NCBI GenBank assembly: GCA_902461085.1
Contig: CABPWH010000011.1
Coordinates: 1 to 42,061, forward strand
From: an uncultured Collinsella sp.
Lineage (GTDB): Bacteria; Actinomycetota; Coriobacteriia; Coriobacteriales; Coriobacteriaceae
Reading direction: 5' to 3'
DNA length: 42,061 nt
A program made the position numbers and the translations under genes. The notes beneath the pieces are model-generated. The model was not told where the DNA came from. It saw only the letters and a list, made by a program, of their open reading frames with translations, and did no database searches. Below are positions 8,049 to 16,752 of this stretch, in pieces. Numbering within the stretch: the stretch's first letter is position 1; the number at the start of each line of letters is the position of its first letter.

Positions 8049-8123
8049 TGGTGGGCGTTAGAAGATTTGAACTTCTGACCTCTTCCGTGTCAGGGAAGCG
8101 CTCTCCCCCTGAGCTAAACGCCC
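8049..8123 (-). tRNA. tRNA-Val (GAC)
   Basis: Read on the minus strand: acceptor GGGCGTT pairs with AACGCCC, the D arm is GCTC/GAGC, the anticodon stem CTTCC/GGAAG encloses the loop CTGACAC with anticodon GAC, and the T arm is AGAAG-TTCAAAT-CTTCT. The 3' CCA is encoded (8049-8051). GAC reads valine codons GUC/GUU. All stems pair without mismatch. Confidence 0.97.
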
Positions 8124-8412
8124 GATCAAGGGTGCGCAAGCGCGCAAGGAATAATATAACGGAGCCTGAACTCGGTGGCAAGAACATTTTTAAAAATCGC
8201 TTACATTGTGGAATTCGGGGGCTTTGTCGCATCCATTTCAAAAGAGCCTGCTGCCGCGATTTGGCTGTCGCATAATGCAAGGCCATTGCGGTATCGAGCT
8301 ATGGAAAGACGCCTGCGGAATTGTCCTACCGATAAGCGGACAAGCCTCCAGCTGGTGACTTCGCCGTGGTAAGGTAAGCCGAATTGTTTCCAGGCTGTTT
8401 CGGGGGAGTGGA
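8124..8412. other. Intergenic region between tRNA-Val and the EamA gene
   Basis: Besides the tRNA-Val promoter, this stretch holds the inverted pair TTGTCC (8321-8326) and GGACAA (8338-8343), 11 bases apart, 70 bases before the transporter start. It may be an operator. No other structure or reading frame is convincing. Confidence 0.4.
8153..8181 (-). promoter_or_regulatory. Promoter of tRNA-Val
   Basis: On the minus strand TTGCCA (8181-8176) and TATATT (8158-8153) are separated by 17 bases. Transcription would start near 8146, about 23 bases before the mature tRNA 5' end. Confidence 0.8.
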
Positions 8413-9435
8413 ATGAGCAAAGAGTGTGTCGAGCAGGTCGAAGGCGCAGGGGCTTCGGTGCCGATGACCGATATATCGAACATTGATGTGCCCGAGGGCA
8501 CCGACGAGCTCAGCCGCAACACCCGTCGCGCCTGGCGCGAGCGCCTTAACGATGCGTCGTCGCGCAAGATGATCACGGGCGTCTTGGCTACGCTGGTGGG
8601 CGGTTCGTTTTGGGGCTTCTCGGGCACCAGCGCGAGCTTTCTGTTCGATATCTACCACGTCGACACCTTGTGGCTTATGAGCGTGCGTCAGATTCTCGCC
8701 GGTCTACTCTTTATGGCCGTGGTTGTTACGCGCGACCGCGAGCGCCTGGTTAAGCTCTGGACCACACCCGCCGATCGCAAGCAGCTGCTGCTCTTTACCG
8801 CCTTTGGCCTGCTGTTCAACCAGTTTTGCTATCTTTCGGCCGTGCGCCTGACGAACGCCGGAACCGCGACGGTGCTCCAGTGCCTGCAGCTCGTTATCAT
8901 CATGGGCTACGCCTGCGTGACCGATCGCCGCATGCCGCGTACTCGCGAAGTCATCGGCATTGGCCTGGCTCTGGGTGGAACCTTTTTAATTGCCACCGGC
9001 GGCGACCCTACCAGCCTGAATATTTCGCCGCTTGGCCTGGCAGCAGGTCTTATGTGTGCGGTCAGCGCCGCGTGTATGGCGGTGATTCCCGCCAAGATCC
9101 TGCCCGAATACGGCAGCCCCATCGTCACGGGCTCGGCAATGCTCACGGCGGGCGTGGTCTCGTGCGTCTTCGTGCAGCCCTGGGCGCATATGCCGGCGCT
9201 CGACGCTGCCGGCGTCGAGGCGCTCGCGGTGTTCGTGGTTATCGGCTCGTTTTTTGCTTACATGCTCTATATGCAGGGCGTTAAGGACATCGGCTCGGTA
9301 CGTGCGAGCCTCATCGGAACCGTGGAGCCGGTTTCGGCGACCATCACCAGCGCCGTTATGCTGGGTACGGTGTTTTTGCCGACCGACCTTATCGGCTTTG
9401 CCATGATCATCGTGATGATGTTCCTTACGGTGTAG
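8413..9435 (+). CDS. DMT-superfamily EamA transporter
   Basis: This 340-residue inner-membrane protein has two EamA repeats of five helices each. Helices are visible in KMITGVLATLVGGSFWGFSG, LLFTAFGLLFNQFCYLSAV, TATVLQCLQLVIIMGYACV, VIGIGLALGGTFLIATGG and GLAAGLMCAVSAACMAV, and in a second half ending VEPVSATITSAVMLGT, the conserved VEPV region of the family. The N-terminal ~50 residues are an acidic, probably cytoplasmic extension. ATG 8413 has GGGGGAG upstream. EamA proteins export or import amino acids and other metabolites; the substrate cannot be told from sequence. It appears monocistronic. Confidence 0.88.
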   Translation: MSKECVEQVEGAGASVPMTDISNIDVPEGTDELSRNTRRAWRERLNDASSRKMITGVLATLVGGSFWGFSGTSASFLFDIYHVDTLWLMSVRQILAGLLFMAVVVTRDRERLVKLWTTPADRKQLLLFTAFGLLFNQFCYLSAVRLTNAGTATVLQCLQLVIIMGYACVTDRRMPRTREVIGIGLALGGTFLIATGGDPTSLNISPLGLAAGLMCAVSAACMAVIPAKILPEYGSPIVTGSAMLTAGVVSCVFVQPWAHMPALDAAGVEALAVFVVIGSFFAYMLYMQGVKDIGSVRASLIGTVEPVSATITSAVMLGTVFLPTDLIGFAMIIVMMFLTV

Positions 9436-9584
9436 TTGACGCCGCCGCCAAGACGGAAAAGGTGTTGTGCCGCATTTTCGCCAATTGACGTCCGTGTCTG
9501 GAGTTTAGCTGTCGATGCTCAAAATGCCATAAACTAGTAACGTTATGGACTTTTTCATTGCGACTCAATTGCGAGGATTTCTTT

Positions 9585-11897
9585 ATGGCTGGTAATCACT
9601 TTAAGGGCAGCGATAGCGGCCGTCCTGCAGTTCCGCCGCGTCCGAACGGGGCTGGTAAGGCCGGCACGCCGGGCGGCGCTGGACAGGGCGGTTCCGGTAA
9701 GCGCGTGTCCCCGGGCGAGACGGCGATGTTCACCGCTCTGTACGAGCAGTCTCAAAAGGCAAAAAAGACCGGCCGTGCAAGAGGGAATGTCTTTGCGGGC
9801 GGTGCAACCTCCGCGTCGCAGCCGAGCGGGGCTCCTTCGGTGCCTGCGAACAACGCAGGTGCTGCCAACGCCGCGAATGCTGCCGGCAACGTTAATGCCG
9901 GCAAGGCCGCCAACAATACTCCCTCTGCCGGTGGCGCGGGGCTTACGGGTAACCTTGGCACGATTTACACCGGCGCCTCCGAGACTGGCACGTTCGCCCG
10001 CCTGGATGATAGCGGTGCCGAGTTTGCGGGCTCGGGTTCCAAGGAAGATTATTACGATTTTGGCTTGAACTACGGTAGCGATGCTTCGTCGAGTTCGACC
10101 TCTGACGGTCTGGTCCGTCATCGCCATCGCAAGGGCGAGCGCAAAAAGCGTCACACCGGCGCCATTATTGCCGCTGTAGTCGCGGTGCTTCTCGTTGCGC
10201 TTGGCGCAAGCGGCTTTATGCTGCTTAACTCGGCAAAGACCGTAAAGAGCGAAGCGAAGGAGGCTGTCGAGATCGTCGGTGGCCTTAAGGACAAGGTCAC
10301 GTCGGGCGATTTTTCGACGCTGCCTGACGACGCGAAGAAGATCGATGAGCTCTGCGACAGCATGAAGGCGGAGACTTCGAGCCCGCTGTGGACGGCGGCT
10401 TCGTTTATCCCGGTGTATGGCAGTGACATCAACGCAGCCCGCACCATGATTGACGCCCTGTCCGATGTCTCGAGCAATGCGCTGGTTCCCATGGCCGATA
10501 ACCTTTCGCAGGCTACGCCCGGCAAGCTGTTCCAGGACGGCATGATTAACGTGTCCGCGCTGCAGGCGGTCGCCGATTCGCTTTCCAGCAGCTCGAAGGT
10601 GTTCAAGAGCGCCAACGAGAAGGTCCAGGGCATTGGCGATACTCATATTTCCCAGGTGACCGAGCTGGTCGATAAGGCCAAGGACGGCTTTGCCACCCTC
10701 AACGGCGCGGTTGACGCGGCGGAGAAGGTCGCCCCCGTCCTCCCCAAGATGCTCGGCGCCAACGGCCAGACGCGCAACTACCTTATGTACGCCATGAACA
10801 ACGTCGAGATTCGTGCTTGCGGCGGCTTTGGCGGTTCGCAGGGCCTGATTTCGGTCACTGACGGCCAGATGTCGATTGGCGAGTTTGTTCCCTGCATTGG
10901 ACTCAGCGAGGATGAGGCAGTCGAGAGCGTCGACGAAGAGGATGAGGCGCTGTTCGGCAACCACAGTAACCTGTACAACTCGGGCAATACCTATTCGCCT
11001 GATTGGCCCCGCAACTCGCAGCGTGTCGCCGCGCTGTGGAAGTCCCAGTATGGACAGGACGTTGATGGCGTCATCGGTATCGACCCGGTGTTCCTGCAGT
11101 ATCTGCTGGGCCTGGTCGGTAATGTCTCGCTGCCCGACGGAACGGTTGTCGACGGCACCAACGCCGCAAAGGTCCTCATGCACGATGTGTACTGGAACTA
11201 TCCGGTCGAGGAGTCGGACGGCATCTTTGCATCCGTCGCCAGCGCTGCCTTCGACAAGATCCTTGGCGGTATCGGCGATGTCGATGTTACGAAGCTTGTC
11301 AGCGCCGTTGAGCGCGGTGCCGAAGAGGGCCGTCTGATCGCGTGGATGAGAAACGATGATGAGCAGAATGCCATCAAAGAGACGGGCATTGACGCTTCGC
11401 TGCCCGATCCGGATGACCCGAGTGCCGATCCTGTTGCCGGCGTTTACTTTAACAACCTGAGCTTCTCCAAGCTCGACTGGTACCTGAACGCCGATACGCA
11501 GATTGGGCAGGGCATCAAGAACGGTGACGGCACGTGCTCCTATCGCATCACCGTTACCCTGACGAACATCATGACGCAGGAGGAGGCTGGCAAGCTGCCC
11601 GACTACGTTGCGGCGAGCGCACCCGATGCCGCGCGTGACGACGAGCGTCTGAATGTCTCGTTGTTTGCCCCGACGGGCGGCAACATTACTGATCTGACCG
11701 TCGAGGGCACCCAGTTTGGTCTTGGCGCCGCTACGTGGCATGGAATCCCCTTCTATTCGGGCACCGTTGACCTGCATGCTGGCGAGACGACGACGATCAC
11801 GTATACGCTGACCACGTCGGCCGAGGCGGGGGACAAGCCGCTTACGCTGCGTCAGACTCCTACATGCCAGGCGGCTCGCGACAGCGCGTCGGCGTAG
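9585..11897 (+). CDS. DUF4012 domain membrane-anchored protein
   Basis: This 770-residue protein begins with about 180 residues of low-complexity Gly/Ala/Asn/Ser-rich sequence, then basic HRHRKGERKKRH, then one transmembrane helix at about 191-215 (AIIAAVVAVLLVALGASGFML), so most of the chain lies outside the membrane. A helical region (about 220-390) precedes the DUF4012 signature RNYLMYAMNNVEIRACGGFGGSQG near residue 395. DUF4012 proteins occur in Actinobacteria and are often linked to cell-surface polysaccharide, but no reaction is established. ATG 9585 is chosen over TTG 9558 because AGGA at 9574-9577 is seven bases before it. It precedes glmM, a cell-wall precursor gene, consistent with an envelope role. 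Confidence 0.82.
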   Translation: MAGNHFKGSDSGRPAVPPRPNGAGKAGTPGGAGQGGSGKRVSPGETAMFTALYEQSQKAKKTGRARGNVFAGGATSASQPSGAPSVPANNAGAANAANAAGNVNAGKAANNTPSAGGAGLTGNLGTIYTGASETGTFARLDDSGAEFAGSGSKEDYYDFGLNYGSDASSSSTSDGLVRHRHRKGERKKRHTGAIIAAVVAVLLVALGASGFMLLNSAKTVKSEAKEAVEIVGGLKDKVTSGDFSTLPDDAKKIDELCDSMKAETSSPLWTAASFIPVYGSDINAARTMIDALSDVSSNALVPMADNLSQATPGKLFQDGMINVSALQAVADSLSSSSKVFKSANEKVQGIGDTHISQVTELVDKAKDGFATLNGAVDAAEKVAPVLPKMLGANGQTRNYLMYAMNNVEIRACGGFGGSQGLISVTDGQMSIGEFVPCIGLSEDEAVESVDEEDEALFGNHSNLYNSGNTYSPDWPRNSQRVAALWKSQYGQDVDGVIGIDPVFLQYLLGLVGNVSLPDGTVVDGTNAAKVLMHDVYWNYPVEESDGIFASVASAAFDKILGGIGDVDVTKLVSAVERGAEEGRLIAWMRNDDEQNAIKETGIDASLPDPDDPSADPVAGVYFNNLSFSKLDWYLNADTQIGQGIKNGDGTCSYRITVTLTNIMTQEEAGKLPDYVAASAPDAARDDERLNVSLFAPTGGNITDLTVEGTQFGLGAATWHGIPFYSGTVDLHAGETTTITYTLTTSAEAGDKPLTLRQTPTCQAARDSASA

Positions 11898-11934
11898 GGT
11901 TTTTCTGGTAGCGCAGATAATCGAGTACCATTTT

Positions 11935-11967
11935 GGGGCGGACAGGCAATCTGTTCGCCCCTATTTT
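11935..11967 (+). terminator. Hairpin/terminator between the DUF4012 gene and glmM
   Basis: GGGGCGGACAG (11935-11945) pairs with CTGTTCGCCCC (11951-11961) with one G-T pair, followed by TATTTT. It ends only three bases before the glmM SD, so it could also lower glmM readthrough or translation. Confidence 0.75.
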
Positions 11968-11980
11968 GTAAGGAGAGCGC

Positions 11981-13312
11981 ATGAAGTACTTTGGCACCGA
12001 CGGCTTTCGCGGTGAGGCCAACGTTGGGCTGACGGTAGAGCACGCTTATAAGATTGGCCGTTTTGTGGGCTGGTATTACGGCGCCAACCGCGAGCGCAAG
12101 GCACGCGTCATCGTGGGCAAGGACACACGTCGCTCGAGTTATATGTTTGAGGCGGCGCTGGTGAGCGGCCTGGTCGCGAGCGGTGCGGACGCCTATATGC
12201 TGCACGTGATCCCCACGCCGGGCGTAGCGCATCAGACTGTGGAAGGCTGCTTCGATTGCGGCATCATGATCAGCGCGAGCCACAACCCGTTTTGCGATAA
12301 CGGCATTAAGCTCGTCAACAGCGACGGCTTTAAGATGGACGAGGACGTACTGGAGCTCATCGAGGACTACATCGATGGCAAGAGCGAAGTTCCGCTGGCC
12401 ACGGGCAACCACATCGGCGCCACGGTGGACTACATGCAGGGCCGCAACCGCTACATTGCTTCGCTCATCGCCAGCGCGATCTTTTCGCTGCAGGGCGTCA
12501 AGATCGGCATCGATTGCGCCAACGGCTCGGCATCCTCGGTGGCCAAGCCGGTGTTCGACGCACTGGGCGCCGATGTGCGCGTGATCAATGCCGCGCCCGA
12601 CGGCTTTAACATCAATGTCGACTGCGGCTCTACGCATATTGAGCGCCTGCAGCGCCACGTGGTGGAGCAGGGCCTGGATGTGGGCTTTGCCTACGATGGC
12701 GATGCCGACCGCTGCCTGGCCGTGGACGAGCGCGGCCGCGTGGTCGACGGCGACCAGATCCTGTACGTGTGCGGTGTGTACCTGAACAAGCACGGGCGTC
12801 TCTCGGGCGGTACCGTGGTGCCGACGATCGCCAGCAACTTTGGCCTGATCAAGTCGTTGGAGCTTGCCGGCCTGAGTGCCGTGACCAGCGGCGTGGGCGA
12901 CCGTCACGTGTATGCCAAGATGCGCGAGGGCGGCTACGGCCTGGGCGGCGAGCAGACGGGCCATACGATCTTTGGCGATATCGAGCGCACGGGCGACGGC
13001 ATTATGACCTCGCTGCGCGTGATGGAAGTGATTCGTGCCGAGCGCGAGACGCTCTCGCAGCTCACGGCTCCGTGCAAGCTGCTGCCGCAGGCGCAGGTGG
13101 CCGTGCACGTGGCGGACAAGGACGCCGCGCTCGAGAACATGGGCGTGCAGAACGCCATCGCCGAGGCCGAGGCTGCGCTGGCAGGCGAGGGCCGCGTGCT
13201 CGTGCGCAAGAGCGGAACCGAGTCGGTTATTCGCGTGCTGGCCGAGGCGCCCGACCAAGCATCCGCCGATGCCGCCATGAAGCGCATCGCCGCCGCGCTG
13301 GAAGCTCTGTAA
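11981..13312 (+). CDS. glmM: Phosphoglucosamine mutase
   Basis: GlmM converts glucosamine 6-phosphate to glucosamine 1-phosphate, on the route to UDP-GlcNAc and peptidoglycan. The 443-residue length fits the family. Signature sites are all present: KYFGTDGFRG at the start, the phosphoserine loop SASHNPF with Ser100, metal-binding DGDADR at 239-244, sugar-binding GEQTGH near 325, and the phosphate loop RKSGTESVIRV near 409. ATG 11981 has AAGGAG eight bases upstream. It follows the DUF4012 gene after a short terminator-like hairpin and is convergent with the carboxypeptidase gene. Confidence 0.96.
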   Translation: MKYFGTDGFRGEANVGLTVEHAYKIGRFVGWYYGANRERKARVIVGKDTRRSSYMFEAALVSGLVASGADAYMLHVIPTPGVAHQTVEGCFDCGIMISASHNPFCDNGIKLVNSDGFKMDEDVLELIEDYIDGKSEVPLATGNHIGATVDYMQGRNRYIASLIASAIFSLQGVKIGIDCANGSASSVAKPVFDALGADVRVINAAPDGFNINVDCGSTHIERLQRHVVEQGLDVGFAYDGDADRCLAVDERGRVVDGDQILYVCGVYLNKHGRLSGGTVVPTIASNFGLIKSLELAGLSAVTSGVGDRHVYAKMREGGYGLGGEQTGHTIFGDIERTGDGIMTSLRVMEVIRAERETLSQLTAPCKLLPQAQVAVHVADKDAALENMGVQNAIAEAEAALAGEGRVLVRKSGTESVIRVLAEAPDQASADAAMKRIAAALEAL

Positions 13313-13348
13313 GGTAGTCATTGGGGACGTTCTTAAACAACTAGGTGG

Positions 13349-13387
13349 AAAGGGGACGCTGCGGATTGGTTCCGCGGCGTCCCCTTT
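13349..13387. terminator. Bidirectional hairpin between glmM and the M32 peptidase
   Basis: A 16-bp stem, AAAGGGGACGCTGCGG (13349-13364) with CCGCGGCGTCCCCTTT (13372-13387), has one G-T pair and a 7-base loop. It lies between convergent genes and could terminate both. The T runs are only three bases. GGGGACG also occurs just upstream (13323-13329), as in REP-like elements. Confidence 0.7.
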
Positions 13388-13409
13388 GCGTTGGCGTGTC
13401 GGTTATGCC

Positions 13410-14993
13410 TTACAGCTCGTAGAGCGTGGTGAACTTGTCCTGCAGGTAGCTGCAGTAGTAGCGGGCATCGAACGCCATGCCGCACGCGCCCTTGATGAGC
13501 TCCGGCGCGTCCTTGGCGCGGCCCCACTGCCAAATGTGCTCGCCCAGCCAGGCGCGGACAGGTGTCAGGTCGCCGCTCGCGCAGGCGCCGTTAAGGTCGA
13601 CACCGTCGCGGCACATGGCCGGCACAAACATGGCATCGTAGGCACTGCCCAGCGCATACGTGGGGAAGTAGCCAAACGAGCCGCCGCTCCAGTGCGTATC
13701 CTGTAGGCAGCCGTGCGTGTCGTCGGGAACGGGAATGCCCAGGTACTCATCCACAAAGCGGTTCCAAAGCGCGGGGATGTCCTTGGCCGTGGCCTCGCCG
13801 GCAAACAGCATGCGCTCGATCTCGTAGCGCACCATAACGTGCAGCGGATAGGTGAGCTCGTCGGCCTCGGTGCGGATCAGCGAAGGCTGCGCGATGTTCA
13901 CGGCGTGGTAGAGCGTGTCCTCGTCGACGTCGCCGTAGACCTCGGGTGCGTGGCGGCGCAGCACCTCGAGCAGCGGTCCCATAAAGGCACGGCTGCGGCC
14001 CACGGTGTTCTCAAAGAAGCGGCTCTGGCTCTCGTGGATGCCCATGGAGGTGCCGCCCTCCAGGCAGGTGCGCGCATAGGAGGGATTGACGCCCAGCTCG
14101 TACATAGTGTGCCCCGCCTCGTGGATGATGCTGTAGACGTTGGAGATGCAATCGTCCTCGTAGATGTGTGTCGCGATGCGCGCGTCACCTACGGCAAAGC
14201 CCTCGCTAAACGGGTGCTCGGTAAAGGCAAGCGTGGTGTCGTCCAGGTTCAGGCCGACGAGCTTCATCAGGTCGAAGCTCATGGCGCGCTGGGCGGCCTC
14301 GGGCACGCGGGCGTGCAAAAAGTCGGCATCGGGCTGCTGGCCGCGCTCGCCGATGGCGTGCACGAGCGGCACGACCGTGGCCTTGACCTCCTCGCAAAAC
14401 GCGTCGAAGCTCTCGGCAGAAAGGCCGCGCTCGTACTGGTCGAGCCAAACGTCGTATGGGTCGCGCTTGGGGTCCATGAGTTCGGCCTGATGCTTAAGTT
14501 GGGCGACGATTCTATCCACATAGGGCTCAAAGCTCGCCCAGTCGTTGGCCGTCTTGGCCTTGTGCCACACGGCGTCGGCCTCGCAGGTGAGCCTGGTCCA
14601 GGCTTCGGCCTCCTCGGTAGGAATAACGCTTGCCTCGCGCTGGTCGCGGCCGAGCACGCGGATCTCGTCGAGCAGCTGCGGGTCGTCTACGTGTCCGCCT
14701 GCAACCGTCTCGCGCGCTAACGAGCGTACGAGCTCAACGGACTTCTCGCTGGTCAGTAGCTTGTGATGTTCGCCGGCAAGCGTGCCCATGGCGTCGGCAC
14801 GGGCGGCAGCGCCGTTGGCAGGAGCAATCGTCGCTCCATCGAACTCGGCAATCTTGAGCAGGTACTCGCGAGTCCACAGCTTGCCCTCGAGTTTGCGGAA
14901 CTTTTTGACGGCCTTGTCGACTTTAGCGGCCTTGACGCCCTTGGCAGCCTTTGCCACGGCGGCCTTGGCCTTCTTATCGAGTTTCTTTCCCAT
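13410..14993 (-). CDS. M32 family metallocarboxypeptidase (Taq type)
   Basis: This 527-residue cytoplasmic enzyme belongs to the M32 carboxypeptidases, which remove C-terminal residues from peptides. The zinc motif HEAGH sits at about 291-295, followed by the family marker GIHESQSRFFEN (about 320), which supplies the third metal ligand, and RTEADELTYPLHVMVRYEIE. The first ~35 residues form a Lys/Ala-rich extension (KKLDKKAKAAVAKAAKG) before the usual start of the family, LWTREYLLKIAEFDGAT; this may be a disordered basic tail. On the minus strand AAGGAT lies eight bases before the ATG. It stands alone between glmM and the pheS leader. Confidence 0.95.
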   Translation of the reverse strand: MGKKLDKKAKAAVAKAAKGVKAAKVDKAVKKFRKLEGKLWTREYLLKIAEFDGATIAPANGAAARADAMGTLAGEHHKLLTSEKSVELVRSLARETVAGGHVDDPQLLDEIRVLGRDQREASVIPTEEAEAWTRLTCEADAVWHKAKTANDWASFEPYVDRIVAQLKHQAELMDPKRDPYDVWLDQYERGLSAESFDAFCEEVKATVVPLVHAIGERGQQPDADFLHARVPEAAQRAMSFDLMKLVGLNLDDTTLAFTEHPFSEGFAVGDARIATHIYEDDCISNVYSIIHEAGHTMYELGVNPSYARTCLEGGTSMGIHESQSRFFENTVGRSRAFMGPLLEVLRRHAPEVYGDVDEDTLYHAVNIAQPSLIRTEADELTYPLHVMVRYEIERMLFAGEATAKDIPALWNRFVDEYLGIPVPDDTHGCLQDTHWSGGSFGYFPTYALGSAYDAMFVPAMCRDGVDLNGACASGDLTPVRAWLGEHIWQWGRAKDAPELIKGACGMAFDARYYCSYLQDKFTTLYEL

Positions 14994-15120
14994 GCCGTAT
15001 CCTTAATCTCGCAGGCCGAGCGCCGCAGGCGGGTGCACGGCCAGTTTGCAAAGCTACCTGCCTTGTACCCAGCGCGAACAAAACTGAACGCGGCGATATG
15101 CTCGCAGAATGTGTTATCCT

Positions 15121-15412
15121 ATAGCCCAATGCGTTGACGGAGAGGGTTTTGCCCGCCGCGTCGCCGGCAAGAGAGGGAAGGTCATGGGCTGCAAGCCTTC
15201 CTACGGTGGCAAGGGCCAAGCGTTCACTCCCGAGCAGCGACCTCAACGGGCGCGCGGCCGGTGGCAGCGAAGCCCCAGTAGGGAAGCCGTGAGCCTCGCG
15301 ACAAGGGGCGCAGAGTGGGCACGGCGGGCCAGACATCCGCCGGGTCAAACAAGGTGGTACCGCGGAATTCAACCGTCCTTGGGCAATGTACATGCCCGAG
15401 GACGGTTTTTTG
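15121..15412 (+). ncRNA. T-box riboswitch for pheST
   Basis: The leader shows T-box landmarks in order. Stem I has the distal arm GGAAGG...CCTTCC with AGAG and GCAAG elements. A candidate specifier TTC at 15223-15225 is followed by a purine. The conserved T-box AAGGTGGTACCGCG lies at 15351-15364. The terminator ACCGTCCTTGGGCA (15372-15385) pairs with TGCCCGAGGACGGT (15393-15406), followed by TTTTTT. TTC matches phenylalanine, the amino acid of the downstream pheS. Uncharged tRNA-Phe would stabilise the antiterminator and turn on transcription. The specifier placement rests on the match to pheS and is less certain than the T-box itself. Confidence 0.92.
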
Positions 15413-15495
15413 TTACCGAACCGGGCCGCACATCCGCAGCTATCGGGTGCTAGCCGCCCCGGCAAGCGAGATGCGCGAGAGACGAAAGGGAAGAC

Positions 15496-16572
15496 ATGAG
15501 TCTGATTGATGATCTGGTCAAACTCGAGGAAGAGGCCAAGGAGCTCGTCGCAGGCGCCGACGACGCTGCCAAGCTCGAGGCCGCGCGCGTTGAGCTGCTC
15601 GGTCGCAAGGGCCGTATCACCGGCCTGATGGGCATGATGGGCAAGCTCGCCCCCGAGGATCGTCCCATGATGGGCAAACGCGCCAACGAGATGCGCCAGC
15701 TGATCGAGGGCATGCTCGACGAGCGCACCACCGAGATGAAGGCTGCCGCCCTCAAGCACGCGCTCGAGCACGAGGCCGTCGACATCACGCTGCCGGGCAT
15801 CCGTCCGCAGATCGGTCACCAGCACCTGATCAAGCAGATCATCGAGGAGGCCGAGGACATCTTCTGCGGCATCGGCTACACCGTCGAGTCCGGCCCCATG
15901 GTCGATACCTCCTACTACAACTTCACCGCGCTCAACGCGCCCATGGATCACCCGAGCCGATCGGCCCGCGACACGTTCTATGTGGTCGACAACAACCCCG
16001 GCAGCGTCGCGCATCCCGAGGCTCACGCTCACGGCGAGTCCGACGTGCTGCTGCGCACCCAGACCTCGGGCGTGCAGATCCACACCATGGAGTCGCAGAA
16101 GCCGCCCATTTACATGATCTGCCCGGGCACCGTCTATCGTCCCGACACGGCCGACGCCTGCCACCTGCCGCAGTTCAACCAGATCGAAGGCCTGGTCGTC
16201 GACGAGGGCATCACCTTTGGCGATCTTAAGGGCACGCTCGACTACTTTGTTAAGTGCATGTTTGGCGAGGACCGCAAGACGCGTTATCGCCCGCACTTCT
16301 TCCCCTTCACCGAGCCGAGCTGCGAGGTGGACGTGAGCTGCCACGTCTGCGGCGGCAAGGGCTGCAACTTCTGCAAGCACAGCGGCTGGATCGAGATCCT
16401 GGGCTGCGGCATGGTCGACCCCAACGTCCTGATCAACTGCGGCATCGACCCCGAGAAGTACACCGGCTTCGCCTTTGGTATTGGCGCCGAGCGCGTCGCG
16501 GCACTGCGCTACGACCTGCCCGACCTGCGAACGCTCATGACAGGTGATATGCGCTTCTTGAACCAATTTTAA
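15496..16572 (+). CDS. pheS: Phenylalanyl-tRNA synthetase alpha subunit
   Basis: The catalytic alpha chain, 358 residues, charges tRNA-Phe as an alpha2beta2 enzyme with PheT. An N-terminal coiled-coil region (1-80) is followed by the class II core: HPSRSARDTFYV near residue 152, LRTQTSGVQIHTME near 180, and motif 2 around FFPFTEPSCEVDV. A Cys cluster CHVCGGKGCNFC follows, as in many bacterial PheS, then GWIEILGCGMVDPNVL and motif 3 GIGAERVAALRYDLPDLR. The start has AAGGGAAG upstream. The T-box leader controls it, and pheT follows after a structured 180-base gap. Confidence 0.97.
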   Translation: MSLIDDLVKLEEEAKELVAGADDAAKLEAARVELLGRKGRITGLMGMMGKLAPEDRPMMGKRANEMRQLIEGMLDERTTEMKAAALKHALEHEAVDITLPGIRPQIGHQHLIKQIIEEAEDIFCGIGYTVESGPMVDTSYYNFTALNAPMDHPSRSARDTFYVVDNNPGSVAHPEAHAHGESDVLLRTQTSGVQIHTMESQKPPIYMICPGTVYRPDTADACHLPQFNQIEGLVVDEGITFGDLKGTLDYFVKCMFGEDRKTRYRPHFFPFTEPSCEVDVSCHVCGGKGCNFCKHSGWIEILGCGMVDPNVLINCGIDPEKYTGFAFGIGAERVAALRYDLPDLRTLMTGDMRFLNQF

Positions 16573-16594
16573 GTTGACCTGTCCCGGCGGCTTC

Positions 16595-16681
16595 CCGAGC
16601 CACCGCACCTTGCCTTTCAATCGTCGGTTGCGTACCTAAGTACGCGGCCCTCCTCTTTCAAGGCAATCTGCGGCACCTCGG
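16595..16681 (+). other. 87-nt interrupted palindrome between pheS and pheT
   Basis: Paired arms, outside to inside: CCGAG/CTCGG, CCGCA/TGCGG, TTGCCTT/AAGGCAA, and an apex of GCGTAC-CTAA-GTACGC (16630-16645). Internal loops separate them. No T run follows. The length and symmetry suggest a REP-like or processing hairpin inside the operon rather than a terminator. Confidence 0.75.
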
Positions 16682-16708
16682 AAACCCGTCTCCGTAGCTG
16701 GAGTTTTC

Positions 16709-16727
16709 CGTCTGTTTATTGCAGACG
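16709..16727 (+). other. Small hairpin before pheT
   Basis: CGTCTG (16709-16714) and CAGACG (16722-16727) flank a 7-base loop, 11 bases before the pheT SD AAAGGAGA. It may influence pheT translation; no evidence beyond the pairing. Confidence 0.45.
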
Positions 16728-16752
16728 TTACAGATGAAAGGAGACCAGTTAG

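Noticed and set aside
9484..9489. TTGACG as -35 of the DUF4012 gene
   Set aside because: No acceptable -10 box lies 15-19 bases downstream.
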